From positions 124,001 to 188,000 of the forward strand of contig CAWBNK010000001.1 of the NCBI GenBank assembly GCA_963790065.1: a DNA stretch of 64,000 nt, given 5' to 3'. A program made the translations under genes and the position numbers. The notes beneath the pieces are model-generated. The model was not told where the DNA came from, did not search any database, and saw only the letters and a program-made list of their open reading frames with translations. Positions 1-7,634 of the stretch are shown here, piece after piece. The number at the start of each line of letters is the position of its first letter. Within the stretch, counting starts at the first letter, position 1. Source of the stretch: Palsa-504 sp963790065. Lineage in GTDB: Bacteria > Actinomycetota > Actinomycetes > Streptosporangiales > Streptosporangiaceae.

Positions 1-1000
1 CGCAGGCGAACGAGCCGGTGATGATCAGGTAGCTCATCACCGAGGACACCCAGTGCCCGGCGTACTGCGTAGCCGGGGTCAGGAAGTAGTTGGCCGCGTC
101 GCTCTGCGAGGCGGCGATCGCTGCGTGCGTGGTCGGGTAACCGGCCAGCGAGGCCCAGGACGTCACCGTGTAGAACACGCCGAGGCCGATCACCGAGATG
201 TACAGCGCGCGGGGGACGTTCCGCTTGGGGTTGCGGGACTCCTCGCCGTAATTCGGGGCCATCTCGAAGCCGACCCAGGACCAGAACGCGAAGAACAGGC
301 CGATCCCGATCGCGCCCGCCACGAGCTTTCCTTGGGCCGGGAAGCCCTTGAACGCGTTGACGGGGTTCAGCGGGGCGGCGGTCACGTGGCCGCGGGCGAA
401 CAGGAAGCCGTCGAAGATGATCAGGATCACGATCTCGCTGATCAGCCCGACCGCCAGCACCCAGCTGGAGATCCGGACGTCGAAGTAGGTCAGGGCCGCG
501 ATGATCGCGACCATGCCCAGGGCCAGCCACGGCCAGGCGATGTTCACCCCGTAGGCGTTCAGCTTCAGGCTCAGGAAGTAGGCGAAGCCGCCGGCCAGCG
601 ACGCCTCGAACACCGAGTAGGCGACCACCGAGGCATAGCCGGTGCCGATGCCGATCTCGCGGCCCAGCCCGTGGCTGATGTAGGAGTAGAAACCCCCGGC
701 CGTGGTCTTCTTCTTGGCCATTGCGACATAGCCCACCGCGAACACCACGAGCACGATGGCCGCGAACATGAAAGCGGCCGGCGCACCGACGCCCTGCCCG
801 TAGCCGACCATGATCGGCACGTTGAACAGCATGGCCGAGATCGGGGCCGACCCGGTGACGGTCAGGAACAGGACGCCGCCGAGGCCGATCGCGCCCTTGC
901 GGAGCTTGGCTACGTCCGCGCGCTGTGAGACGTCATAGTCCTCGGGCGCCTGAGCCGCCGTGGCCACGCTGGGGACTTCGGGAACTGGGGGATGACCCAT
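1..1000 (-). CDS. APC-family amino acid/amine permease (3' end outside window)
   Basis: The minus strand is open from an ATG at 1000 to the window edge, so about 333 residues are seen and the C-terminus is missing. A Shine-Dalgarno sequence (GGAGGTG) lies just upstream. The N-terminus is a hydrophilic tail of about 35 residues, followed by many hydrophobic segments. The first helix carries a GSAPISAM-type motif and there is a later SWVGFEMAPNYGEE segment, both typical of the amino acid-polyamine-organocation superfamily. It diverges from the microcompartment genes over a 171-bp gap. RMM-type loci usually carry such a permease, so uptake of an amino alcohol or amine is the likely job; the substrate is inference. 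Confidence 0.85.
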   Translation of the reverse strand, partial: MGHPPVPEVPSVATAAQAPEDYDVSQRADVAKLRKGAIGLGGVLFLTVTGSAPISAMLFNVPIMVGYGQGVGAPAAFMFAAIVLVVFAVGYVAMAKKKTTAGGFYSYISHGLGREIGIGTGYASVVAYSVFEASLAGGFAYFLSLKLNAYGVNIAWPWLALGMVAIIAALTYFDVRISSWVLAVGLISEIVILIIFDGFLFARGHVTAAPLNPVNAFKGFPAQGKLVAGAIGIGLFFAFWSWVGFEMAPNYGEESRNPKRNVPRALYISVIGLGVFYTVTSWASLAGYPTTHAAIAASQSDAANYFLTPATQYAGHWVSSVMSYLIITGSFAC

Positions 1001-1095
1001 AGGTACACCTCCGACGCATTTGCCGGGAGCGTAACAGCCAGCGGGAACCATGATCAAGAGTTCTGGTTGAGTTAATCTGTGCGAAACACAACCGC

Positions 1096-1138
1096 TTGAC
1101 AGTAAACGGTCGATTCGATACTTCTTTGGTTAGCCAAA
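1096..1138 (+). promoter_or_regulatory. Candidate promoter and operator of the BMC operon
   Basis: TTGACA at 1096-1101 is followed after 15 bases by GATACT at 1117-1122, a plausible though short-spaced -35/-10 pair. Immediately downstream, 1125-1138 reads TTTGG-TTAG-CCAAA, a perfect 5-bp inverted repeat. It could be the operator for the GntR regulator encoded at 8437-9243. The gap 1001-1171 is the only non-coding space before the operon and is shared with the divergent permease. I saw no cobalamin riboswitch here. Confidence 0.4.
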
Positions 1139-1171
1139 CGAGCCATATGGTTTCGTGCCTGGAGGTGACCC

Positions 1172-2461
1172 GTGGCCGAGGAGCTGATCGCCTTCGCCTC
1201 CAAGCAGGACATGCTGGCCAAGTCCAAGCAGTTCTGGAACCCGGACAAGACCCAGTTCTGGATCGACTCAGGCGTGCCGCTGGTCATCGACCGGCGCGAG
1301 GGCTACTACATCTACGATGTCGAGGGCAAGCGCCTGATCGACGTGCACCTCAACGGCGGCACCTACAACCTGGGCCACCGCAACCCCGAGGTGGCCGCGG
1401 CGGTGACCGCCGCCATGCAGCGCTTCGACATCGGCAACCACCACTTCCCCTCGCTGGCCCGCACCGCGCTGGCCGAAGCCCTGGTGGCTACCGCTCCCGC
1501 GGGCGATAACGGGCCGGCACTGACCAAGGTGATGTACGGCAGCGGCGGCGGCGAGGCGATCGACATCGCGCTGAAGAGCGCCAGGCACGCGACGAAGAAA
1601 CGCGGCATCGTCTCGGTGGCCAAGGCCTACCACGGGCACACCGGCCTGGCCGTGGCCACCGGCGACGAGCGGTTCGCCACCTTGTTCCTGTCCGACCGGC
1701 CCGATGAGTTTACCCACGTGCCGTTCAACGACCTGGAGGCCATGGAGACCGCGCTGCGCGGCCGGGACGTGGCCGCGGTGATCATGGAGACCATCCCGGC
1801 CACCTACGGCTTCCCGCTGCCCGCGCCCGGCTACCTGGCCGGGATCAAGCGGCTGTGCGAGCGCTACAGGGCGCTGTACATCGCCGACGAGGTGCAGACC
1901 GGGCTGATGCGGACCGGGGAGCTATGGGCCATCAGCAAGCACGGCGTCATCCCGGACATCCTGGTCTCCGGTAAGGGCATCTCCGGGGGCATGTACCCGG
2001 TCAGCGTGGTGCTGGCCGCCGACGCTGCCGCGAGCTGGCTGACCGAGGACGGCTTCGCGCACATGTCGACGTTCGGCGGCGCGGAGCTTGGCTGCGTCGC
2101 GGCGCTCAAGACCCTCGAGATCACCTGCCGGCCCGAGGTCAGGTCGATGGTGCACTACATCTCCGGGGTGTTCACCGAGGGCCTGGCCCGCATCCAGGCG
2201 GGCTGCCCGGACTGGTTCACCGGGATCCGGCAGGACGGGCTGGTCATGGGCCTGGAATTCGGGCACCCGCAGGGCGCCAAGTTCGTCATGAAGCGGCTGT
2301 ACGAGAACGGGGTGTGGGCCATCTTCTCCACCCTCGACCCGCGCGTGCTGCAGTACAAGCCGGGCATCCTGCTCACCCCGGCGCTGTGCGAGGAACTGCT
2401 GGAACGCACCGAGGTGGCCATCGCCAAGGCCAGGGACGACGCGACCGGGAGGCGACGGTGA
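1172..2461 (+). CDS. Class III aminotransferase / amino-alcohol-phosphate phospholyase, PLP-dependent
   Basis: A fold-type I PLP enzyme of 429 residues. The GTG start is preceded by GGAGGTG. Visible motifs are DEVQTG (Asp binding the PLP pyridine nitrogen) and SGKG, with the Schiff-base lysine at about residue 268. The class III family includes transaminases and ethanolamine-phosphate-type phospholyases. In RMM-type microcompartments the enzyme in this position is thought to convert phosphorylated 1-amino-2-propanol to propionaldehyde. The downstream kinase, aldehyde dehydrogenase and shell genes favour that phospholyase role over ordinary transamination. Its stop overlaps the aldehyde dehydrogenase start (GTGA), which suggests translational coupling. 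Confidence 0.88.
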   Translation: MAEELIAFASKQDMLAKSKQFWNPDKTQFWIDSGVPLVIDRREGYYIYDVEGKRLIDVHLNGGTYNLGHRNPEVAAAVTAAMQRFDIGNHHFPSLARTALAEALVATAPAGDNGPALTKVMYGSGGGEAIDIALKSARHATKKRGIVSVAKAYHGHTGLAVATGDERFATLFLSDRPDEFTHVPFNDLEAMETALRGRDVAAVIMETIPATYGFPLPAPGYLAGIKRLCERYRALYIADEVQTGLMRTGELWAISKHGVIPDILVSGKGISGGMYPVSVVLAADAAASWLTEDGFAHMSTFGGAELGCVAALKTLEITCRPEVRSMVHYISGVFTEGLARIQAGCPDWFTGIRQDGLVMGLEFGHPQGAKFVMKRLYENGVWAIFSTLDPRVLQYKPGILLTPALCEELLERTEVAIAKARDDATGRRR

Positions 2462-4098
2462 CCGAGGCCAGCCCGCAGCCGATCAGCGTCAGCGAGCTGC
2501 TGACCGACCCGGCGGGCGTGCCGCGGGCCGGGGCCATGCTGCAGCGCGCCGAGTGGGCCGCCCGCGCGTTCGCCCGGTACGACAAGGAGTCGGTCGACGT
2601 GATCGTGCGCGCCGCTGCGGCGGCGGGCGCGGCCAAGGCCCGCGAGTACGCCGAGTGGGCGGTGCGCGAGACGGGGTTCGGCGTGGCCGAGCACAAGGTG
2701 CTCAAGAACGTGGCCTGCAGCACCGGGATCGTCGAGCATTACGCGGGCCACGACTACGTCACACCGCGGATCGACGCCGAGGCGAAGATCGTCGAGATAC
2801 CCCGCCCGGCCGGCGTGGTGCTGGCCCTGACCCCGTCGACCAACCCGGTCGCCACCGTGTATTTCAAGTGCCTGCTGGCGCTGATGACCCGCAGCGTGAT
2901 CGTGGTCAGCCCGCACCCGCTGGCCAAGCAGTGCTGCGCGGACGCGGCCCGGACCCTGGCCGCCGCCGCGGTCGCGGCGGGCGCGCCTGACGGGGTCATC
3001 CAGGTCGTGGACGAGCCTTCGGTCCCGCTGATCGACGCGCTGATGACCGACGAGCGCACCAGCGTCATCGTGGCCACCGGCGGCGTGCCGGTGGTGCGGG
3101 CCGCCTACAGCTCGGGCAACCCCGCGATCGGCGTGGGACCAGGCAACGTCCCGGTCCTGGTGGACGCCACCGCGGACCTGGCCGCCGCGGCCCGCCGGAT
3201 CGTGGACAGCAAGAGCTTCGACAACTCGATCCTGTGCACCAACGAGTCCGTGCTCATCGTGGAGGAACAGGCCGCCGCCGCGCTGCTGCGGCAGCTCAAG
3301 CGGTCCGGCGCCTTCCTGCTCGAGCCCGAGCAGCGGGACAAGCTGTCCGCGCTGCTGTTCCCAGGCGGCCGGTTCGACATCCGTTTCGTCGGCCGGGACG
3401 CGTCCTGGATCGCGGCCGAGGCGGGCATCAGGGTCCCGGCCAGCACGAGGGTGCTGCTGGCGCCGTTCGACCTGGTGGTGCCGGAGGAGCCGCTGGCCCA
3501 CGAGAAGCTGTGCCCGGTGCTGGGCCTGGTCCGGGTGCCGTCGGCCCGGCGCGGGATCGACGCCGCCCGCGCGGTGCTGCGGCTGTCCGGGCGGGGTCAC
3601 TCCGCCGCCATCCACAGCACCGACCCGCGCGTGATCATGGAGTACAGCGCGGCCGTCGAGGTGCTGCGAGTGGCCGTCAACGTGGGCAACAGCCTGGGCA
3701 GCTCGGGCCTGCAGACCAACCTGGCCCCGTCGATGACGATCGGCACCGGCTTCTTCGGCCGGTCCTCGGTGGCCGAGAACCTGCACCCGAGCCACCTGGT
3801 CCAATGGACCCGGCTGGCCTACAACAGCGACCGGGCCGAGCCGTTCGGCGACTTCACGGGGCTGACGCCCTGGCAGACGCAGGCCGGGTCCAGGGGGCCA
3901 GTGCCGCCCTACCCGGTGGCATCCAACCAGCGCGACGCCGAGCCGCGGACCGGCAGGCCGGGCCCGCAGACGAGCACCCAGGCCCGTTCGGCAGAAAATG
4001 GTTTCCAGCCGCAGGCTGCGGCCCAAGAGATGACAGCACTGCGCGAAGAGATCCGGCGGCTGATCATCGAAGAGCTCTCTCAGCTGGTCAGGGGGTGA
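2458..4098 (+). CDS. CoA-acylating aldehyde dehydrogenase of a BMC, with C-terminal encapsulation helix
   Basis: A PduP/EutE-type aldehyde dehydrogenase of 546 residues that would convert propionaldehyde or a similar aldehyde to acyl-CoA. The GTG start overlaps the previous stop. The catalytic cysteine is at about residue 260 in the motif SILCTNE. The catalytic domain ends near residue 470. A Pro/Gly/Gln-rich linker follows, and then about residues 525-545 form an amphipathic helix (ALREEIRRLIIEELSQL), typical of peptides that dock enzymes to BMC shells. It is the only acylating dehydrogenase visible in the locus, so both the aminotransferase and the diol-dehydratase branches probably end here. 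Confidence 0.92.
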   Translation: MTEASPQPISVSELLTDPAGVPRAGAMLQRAEWAARAFARYDKESVDVIVRAAAAAGAAKAREYAEWAVRETGFGVAEHKVLKNVACSTGIVEHYAGHDYVTPRIDAEAKIVEIPRPAGVVLALTPSTNPVATVYFKCLLALMTRSVIVVSPHPLAKQCCADAARTLAAAAVAAGAPDGVIQVVDEPSVPLIDALMTDERTSVIVATGGVPVVRAAYSSGNPAIGVGPGNVPVLVDATADLAAAARRIVDSKSFDNSILCTNESVLIVEEQAAAALLRQLKRSGAFLLEPEQRDKLSALLFPGGRFDIRFVGRDASWIAAEAGIRVPASTRVLLAPFDLVVPEEPLAHEKLCPVLGLVRVPSARRGIDAARAVLRLSGRGHSAAIHSTDPRVIMEYSAAVEVLRVAVNVGNSLGSSGLQTNLAPSMTIGTGFFGRSSVAENLHPSHLVQWTRLAYNSDRAEPFGDFTGLTPWQTQAGSRGPVPPYPVASNQRDAEPRTGRPGPQTSTQARSAENGFQPQAAAQEMTALREEIRRLIIEELSQLVRG

Positions 4099-4709
4099 CG
4101 GTACCCGTGGCCGAACTGCGCTCGTTCATCTTCCTGTCCCGGCTGCAGCCGCAGACCATGTGCTACCTGGGCACCTGGATCCGCGGCTCGCTGCCGCGCA
4201 GCCACGTCTCGGCGCAGGTGATCGAGGTGGCGCCCGGTCTTGACATCGAGCCGCTGACCGACGTGGCGGTCAAGCATGCCGACGTGCGGGCCGGGATCCT
4301 GGTCGTCGAGCGGCAGTTCGGCTACCTGGAGATCCACGGCGGGACCGACGAGGTGCAGGCCGCGGCGTCGGCGGTGCTCGGTGCGCTCGGCGCTACCGCC
4401 CGGGATGCCAAACGGCCCGAGATCCTCGCCGCCAAGATCATCACCAGGCTCGACCCGCAGCAGGCCTTCCTGGTCAACAGGAATAAGATCGGCTCGATGG
4501 CGCTGGCCGGCGAATCGCTGTTCGTGCTGGAGATGCAGCCCGCCTCCTACGCCATCCTGGCCGCCAACGAGGCCGAGAAGGCGGCCCGGGTCAAGCTGGT
4601 CGACTACCGGATGATCGGCGCCACCGGGCGGCTGTACCTGTCCGGTTCAGAAGCCGACGTGCGGCAGGCGGCCGACGCCGCCGAAGACGCCCTGCGAGGT
4701 CCGGTATGA
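4095..4709 (+). CDS. Tandem-domain BMC shell protein (BMC-T), first copy
   Basis: A 204-residue protein with two BMC-fold domains in tandem, so three copies would form a pseudohexameric shell tile. Domain 1 covers about residues 5-100. Domain 2 covers about 115-204 and contains the NRNKIGSM loop and the ANEAEKAARVKLVDYRMIG helix-strand segment. The second BMC-T at 5834-6514 has the same layout, including NRN[KR]-x-GSM, which may line the pore. The domain order looks circularly permuted, but I am not certain. The start is GTG 4095, overlapping the upstream stop; GTG 4107 is an alternative. Confidence 0.88.
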   Translation: MTVPVAELRSFIFLSRLQPQTMCYLGTWIRGSLPRSHVSAQVIEVAPGLDIEPLTDVAVKHADVRAGILVVERQFGYLEIHGGTDEVQAAASAVLGALGATARDAKRPEILAAKIITRLDPQQAFLVNRNKIGSMALAGESLFVLEMQPASYAILAANEAEKAARVKLVDYRMIGATGRLYLSGSEADVRQAADAAEDALRGPV

Positions 4710-4726
4710 GCGAGCCGATGGGGCGC

Positions 4727-4778
4727 GGTGCCGCCTGGACTGACGAGCGAGGAACGAGCGAGGAGGGAAGGCGGCACC
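4727..4778 (+). repeat. Intra-operon inverted repeat with internal 11-bp tandem repeat
   Basis: The arms GGTGCCGCCT (4727-4736) and AGGCGGCACC (4769-4778) are perfectly complementary. The intervening loop contains ACGAGCGAGGA twice in direct tandem (4743-4753 and 4754-4764). This lies in a 103-bp gap inside an otherwise tightly packed operon, between the first BMC-T and the small protein gene. It could be an mRNA processing or partial attenuation hairpin that sets shell-protein ratios, or a repetitive extragenic element. No U-tract follows it, so a simple terminator is less likely. Confidence 0.5.
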
Positions 4779-4812
4779 TTAAGGCGCCCCTGAGGCGAGC
4801 GGGTGATGCAGA

Positions 4813-5247
4813 GTGAGCGAGATGGATGAGCTGCGCGCGCTGGTCCGCGAGGTCATCCGCGACGTGCTGCCGCAGGGACTGCCGGTCACCGAAACGGTTA
4901 ACCTTTCATGCGATGAAGACCTGGCCACCTTCGTTTGCCGCCTGCTCGATCTGGACCCGGAGGCGCGCGAAGAGATACGGTCTGGCCGGAAACGGTTCAG
5001 ACTCGTCGGCCACCCGGCCCCGCCCGCGACGGCGAACGGCACCGCTTGGGTCCCGGCCCGGCCCGGCGGCGCGGTCCCGGCAGGCCCGCCGGTGCGCCGG
5101 GTCGAGCGGGGCGCGGTCACCGAGAAGGTCATCAGGGACGCGGCGCGGGCCGGGGAGCGGCTCGTGCTCGGGCCCGGAGCCGTGCTCACCCCGCTGGCCA
5201 GGGACCGGGCCCGGGCCAGCGGCGTCGAGATCTCCAAGGAGCGCTGA
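4813..5247 (+). CDS. Small BMC-locus protein with N-terminal encapsulation-like helix
   Basis: A 144-residue protein I do not recognise as a named family. The N-terminus (DELRALVREVIRDVL) is an amphipathic helix resembling the C-terminal helix of the aldehyde dehydrogenase at 2458-4098. A small helical segment (about 33-70) and a Pro/Ala-rich linker follow. A C-terminal module of about 45 residues contains VLTPLARDRARASG; similar TPxAR motifs occur in accessory proteins of other BMC operons. It sits between BMC-T and BMC-P and overlaps the BMC-P start (TGATG). A luminal scaffold or cargo-organising role is inference. The GTG start has a weak ribosome binding site. Confidence 0.65.
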   Translation: MSEMDELRALVREVIRDVLPQGLPVTETVNLSCDEDLATFVCRLLDLDPEAREEIRSGRKRFRLVGHPAPPATANGTAWVPARPGGAVPAGPPVRRVERGAVTEKVIRDAARAGERLVLGPGAVLTPLARDRARASGVEISKER

Positions 5248-5570
5248 TGCTGACCGCGACGGTGATCGGAAGCGTGTGGGCCACCCGCCGCCTGGCCGGG
5301 CTGCCCAGCGGAGCCTTCCTCGAGGTAGAGGCCGAAGGCACCGGCCAGCGGCTCATCGCCTTCGACGTACTGGGCAGCGGCGTGGGTGAACGCGTGCTGG
5401 TCGCCCAGGGATCGGTCGCGGCCTCCTGGTTCCCGGGCCAGCCGCCGCCGGTCGACGCGCTGATCATCGGTTCCATCGACCCGCAGCCCGACGAGGCCCC
5501 GCCGGTCCGCGCGTCCGGCCGGCCCACCAGGACCACCGGCAAGAAGAAAGGAAGCAGTGATGGCGGATAA
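5247..5570 (+). CDS. BMC vertex pentamer protein (BMC-P, EutN/CcmL family)
   Basis: A 107-residue protein. The first 80 or so residues match the EutN/CcmL fold that caps microcompartment vertices: an N-terminal MLTATVIGSVWATR strand, a central LIAFDVLGSGVGERVLVAQGS stretch and a VDALIIGSID C-terminal strand. A basic tail of about 20 residues (GRPTRTTGKKKGS) extends beyond the usual length. The ATG overlaps the upstream stop, and its own end overlaps the BMC-H start by 11 bases. A single BMC-P gene is visible. Confidence 0.9.
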   Translation: MLTATVIGSVWATRRLAGLPSGAFLEVEAEGTGQRLIAFDVLGSGVGERVLVAQGSVAASWFPGQPPPVDALIIGSIDPQPDEAPPVRASGRPTRTTGKKKGSSDGG

Positions 5571-5841
5571 CGCGATCGGACTGATCGAGACCAAGGGATA
5601 CGTCGCCGCGCTGGCCGCGGGCGACGCCATGGTCAAGGCGGCCAACGTGACCATTGTCGGCCGCGAGCAGGTGGGCGACGGCCTGGTCTCGGTGACGATC
5701 GTCGGCGATGTCGGCGCGGTCAAGGCCGCCACCGAGGCCGGCGCCGAGACCGCTACCAGCGTCGGCGAGCTCATCTCGGTGCACGTCATACCGCGACCGC
5801 ATCCCGAGCTGGCCAGGCACTTCAAGATCAGCGGTGACTAA
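5560..5841 (+). CDS. BMC shell hexamer protein (BMC-H)
   Basis: A 93-residue single-domain BMC protein that forms the hexameric tiles of the shell facets. Hallmarks are AIGLIETKGYVAALAAGDAMVKAA at the N-terminus, a VGDGLVSV pore-loop region, GDVGAVKAATEAG, and a short IPRPHPEL tail. The ATG at 5560 is preceded by AAAGGAAG; an upstream in-frame GTG at 5557 is less likely. It overlaps both neighbours. It is the only BMC-H in the locus, so it should be the most abundant shell component. Confidence 0.93.
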   Translation: MADNAIGLIETKGYVAALAAGDAMVKAANVTIVGREQVGDGLVSVTIVGDVGAVKAATEAGAETATSVGELISVHVIPRPHPELARHFKISGD

Positions 5842-6514
5842 CGCGCCGGCCCCCGCGGTGCCCCGGCTGAGCAGCGACCACGGAGCGCCCGAGCTGCGGG
5901 TATACCTGCTCGTGCGCGACCTGCAGCCGCAGTTCGCCGCGTACCTGGGCACCCCGACCCGGGCCCGGGGCTACCCGCCGTTCGCCGGGCAGCACGCGCT
6001 GATCGTCGAGGTGGCGCCGGCGCTGGCCATCGAGCGGGTCACCGATCTCGCGCTGCGGGCCGTGCCCGGGATCGAGCCCGGCATCCTGTTCGTGGAACGC
6101 CAGTTCGGCGTGCTCGAGGTACACGGCCCGGACCTCGATGGCGTGCGCCGGGCCGGGCGGGCCATCCTGGACGGCCTGGGCGCCGGCGAGCAGGACCAGC
6201 TGCGGCCGCGGATCCTGTTCTCGGACGTGATCGAGGACGTGACCGACGCGCACGCGGTCATCATCAACAGGAACCGGGCCGGCTCCATGATCATCCCGGG
6301 TGACACCCTGGGCGTCAGCGAGGTCACGCCCGCCCTGTTCGCGGCGGTCGCCGCCAACGAGGCCGAGCGGGCCGCGCCGGGCGTGACGCTGGTCGACGTG
6401 TCGATGATCGGCGCCGCCGGGCGCATCTACCTGGCCGGCCCGGCCGCCGAGGTGCGGCGCGCCCAGGCAGAGATCACCGACGTGCTGTCCGCGGTCACCG
6501 GGCGGGAGCAGTAG
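5834..6514 (+). CDS. Tandem-domain BMC shell protein (BMC-T), second copy
   Basis: A 226-residue paralogue of the BMC-T at 4095-4709. An unstructured Ala/Pro N-terminus of about 18 residues precedes domain 1 (about 20-118, ELRVYLLVRDLQPQ onward). Domain 2 runs from about 128 to 220 and carries the NRNRAGSM loop and ANEAERAAPGVTLVDVSMIG. Differences from copy 1 around the loop (RAGSMIIPGD against KIGSMALAGE) suggest pores with different selectivity or gating. The GTG start overlaps the end of the BMC-H gene. Confidence 0.87.
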   Translation: MTNAPAPAVPRLSSDHGAPELRVYLLVRDLQPQFAAYLGTPTRARGYPPFAGQHALIVEVAPALAIERVTDLALRAVPGIEPGILFVERQFGVLEVHGPDLDGVRRAGRAILDGLGAGEQDQLRPRILFSDVIEDVTDAHAVIINRNRAGSMIIPGDTLGVSEVTPALFAAVAANEAERAAPGVTLVDVSMIGAAGRIYLAGPAAEVRRAQAEITDVLSAVTGREQ

Positions 6515-6516
6515 CC

Positions 6517-7605
6517 GTGGCCGGGGCCGCACCTGACGCACCCGGCGCCGCACCCGGCGGAACCTCAGATGATGCCGCGGGCAGGCATGACCTGTCGGCG
6601 GGCGGGGACGTCATGGACCGGGTCACCGGGTGCGCCCGCGAGGCGCTGCGCGCCTACGACGCCCATCCCGGGGCGTCCGTGCAGCTGCTCAACGTCTCGG
6701 AGAACGCGACTTTCCTGGTGTCCGATCCCGACGCCGGGCCTTCGGTGCTGCGCGTGCACCGGCTCGGCTACCACACCGAGCCGGAGATCGCCTCCGAGCT
6801 GGCCTGGATGGACGCGCTGCGCGCCGAAGCCGGGGTGCGCACGCCGCGGGTGCTGCCCGCCGCCGACGGCCGGCAGGTCGTGACGGTGGCCGAGGCCGGC
6901 GGGCCGGGCGCGGCGGCCCGGCACTGCGTGCGCTTCGAGTTCCTGCCCGGCACCGAACCGGGCGGTCCTGGGGTTGAGCCCGAGAGCCAGCTGACCGGCC
7001 GGCACTTCGAAGAGCTGGGCGAGATCACCGCCCGGATGCACCGGCACGCGAAACAGTGGCAGCGCCCGGACTGGTTCACCCGGTTCCGCTGGGATTACCC
7101 CGCGGCGTTCGGCGCGGCGCCCCGGTGGGGGCGCTGGCAGGACGGCATCGGCGTGGGCCCGGCCGAACGCCAGGTCCTCACCCGCCTCGACGACACTCTC
7201 CGCAGGCGGCTGGAGGCGTTCGGCCAGGGCGCGGAGCGCTACGGCCTGGTGCACGCCGACACCCGGCTGGCCAACCTCCTGGTATACGACGGCCAGGTCA
7301 GCGTCATCGACTTCGACGACTCCGGGTTCAGCTGGTACCTGTACGACCTGGGCACCACGGTGAGCTTCTTCGAGCACTCGCCCGAGGTGCCCGGGCTGGT
7401 CGCCAGCTGGCTGGCCGGCTACCGCCGGGCCGCGGCGCTGACCGCCGAGGACGAGGCGGAGATCTGGACGTTCATCATGTTCCGGCGGCTGCTGCTGGTC
7501 GCATGGATCGGCTCGCACCAGGGCGTGGACATCGCCGTCGAGCTCGGCGCCGGATACACGCAGGGCAGCTGTGACCTTGCGGAGTCATACCTGAGCACAC
7601 ACTGA
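6517..7605 (+). CDS. APH-fold small-molecule kinase, candidate 1-amino-2-propanol kinase
   Basis: A 362-residue aminoglycoside/choline-kinase-like phosphotransferase. The catalytic loop is GLVHADTRLANLL with Asp about 248, and the metal-binding motif is VIDFDDSG. Its place between shell and dehydrogenase genes makes antibiotic resistance unlikely. In RMM-type loci the equivalent kinase phosphorylates (S)-1-amino-2-propanol before the PLP phospholyase acts. The GTG start follows the BMC-T stop by 2 bases. The first 30 or so residues are low-complexity Ala/Gly/Pro, and a later ATG at 6613 is an alternative start. The substrate is inferred from context only. Confidence 0.85.
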   Translation: MAGAAPDAPGAAPGGTSDDAAGRHDLSAGGDVMDRVTGCAREALRAYDAHPGASVQLLNVSENATFLVSDPDAGPSVLRVHRLGYHTEPEIASELAWMDALRAEAGVRTPRVLPAADGRQVVTVAEAGGPGAAARHCVRFEFLPGTEPGGPGVEPESQLTGRHFEELGEITARMHRHAKQWQRPDWFTRFRWDYPAAFGAAPRWGRWQDGIGVGPAERQVLTRLDDTLRRRLEAFGQGAERYGLVHADTRLANLLVYDGQVSVIDFDDSGFSWYLYDLGTTVSFFEHSPEVPGLVASWLAGYRRAAALTAEDEAEIWTFIMFRRLLLVAWIGSHQGVDIAVELGAGYTQGSCDLAESYLSTH

Positions 7606-7634
7606 CCTGAGCACATACTGAAAAGGGAGCTGCC

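Noticed and set aside
53..928. Plus-strand frame opposite the permease
   Set aside because: The minus strand encodes a hydrophobic APC permease with a good start site; the plus frame has charged, repetitive shadow composition.
2155..4026. 623-codon minus-strand frame opposite the ALDH
   Set aside because: High GC keeps antisense frames open; the composition is Arg/Gly/His-rich and the plus strand has a well-conserved ALDH.
6517..7605. Aminoglycoside resistance gene
   Set aside because: The APH fold alone does not show resistance; the position among shell and enzyme genes points to a metabolic kinase.
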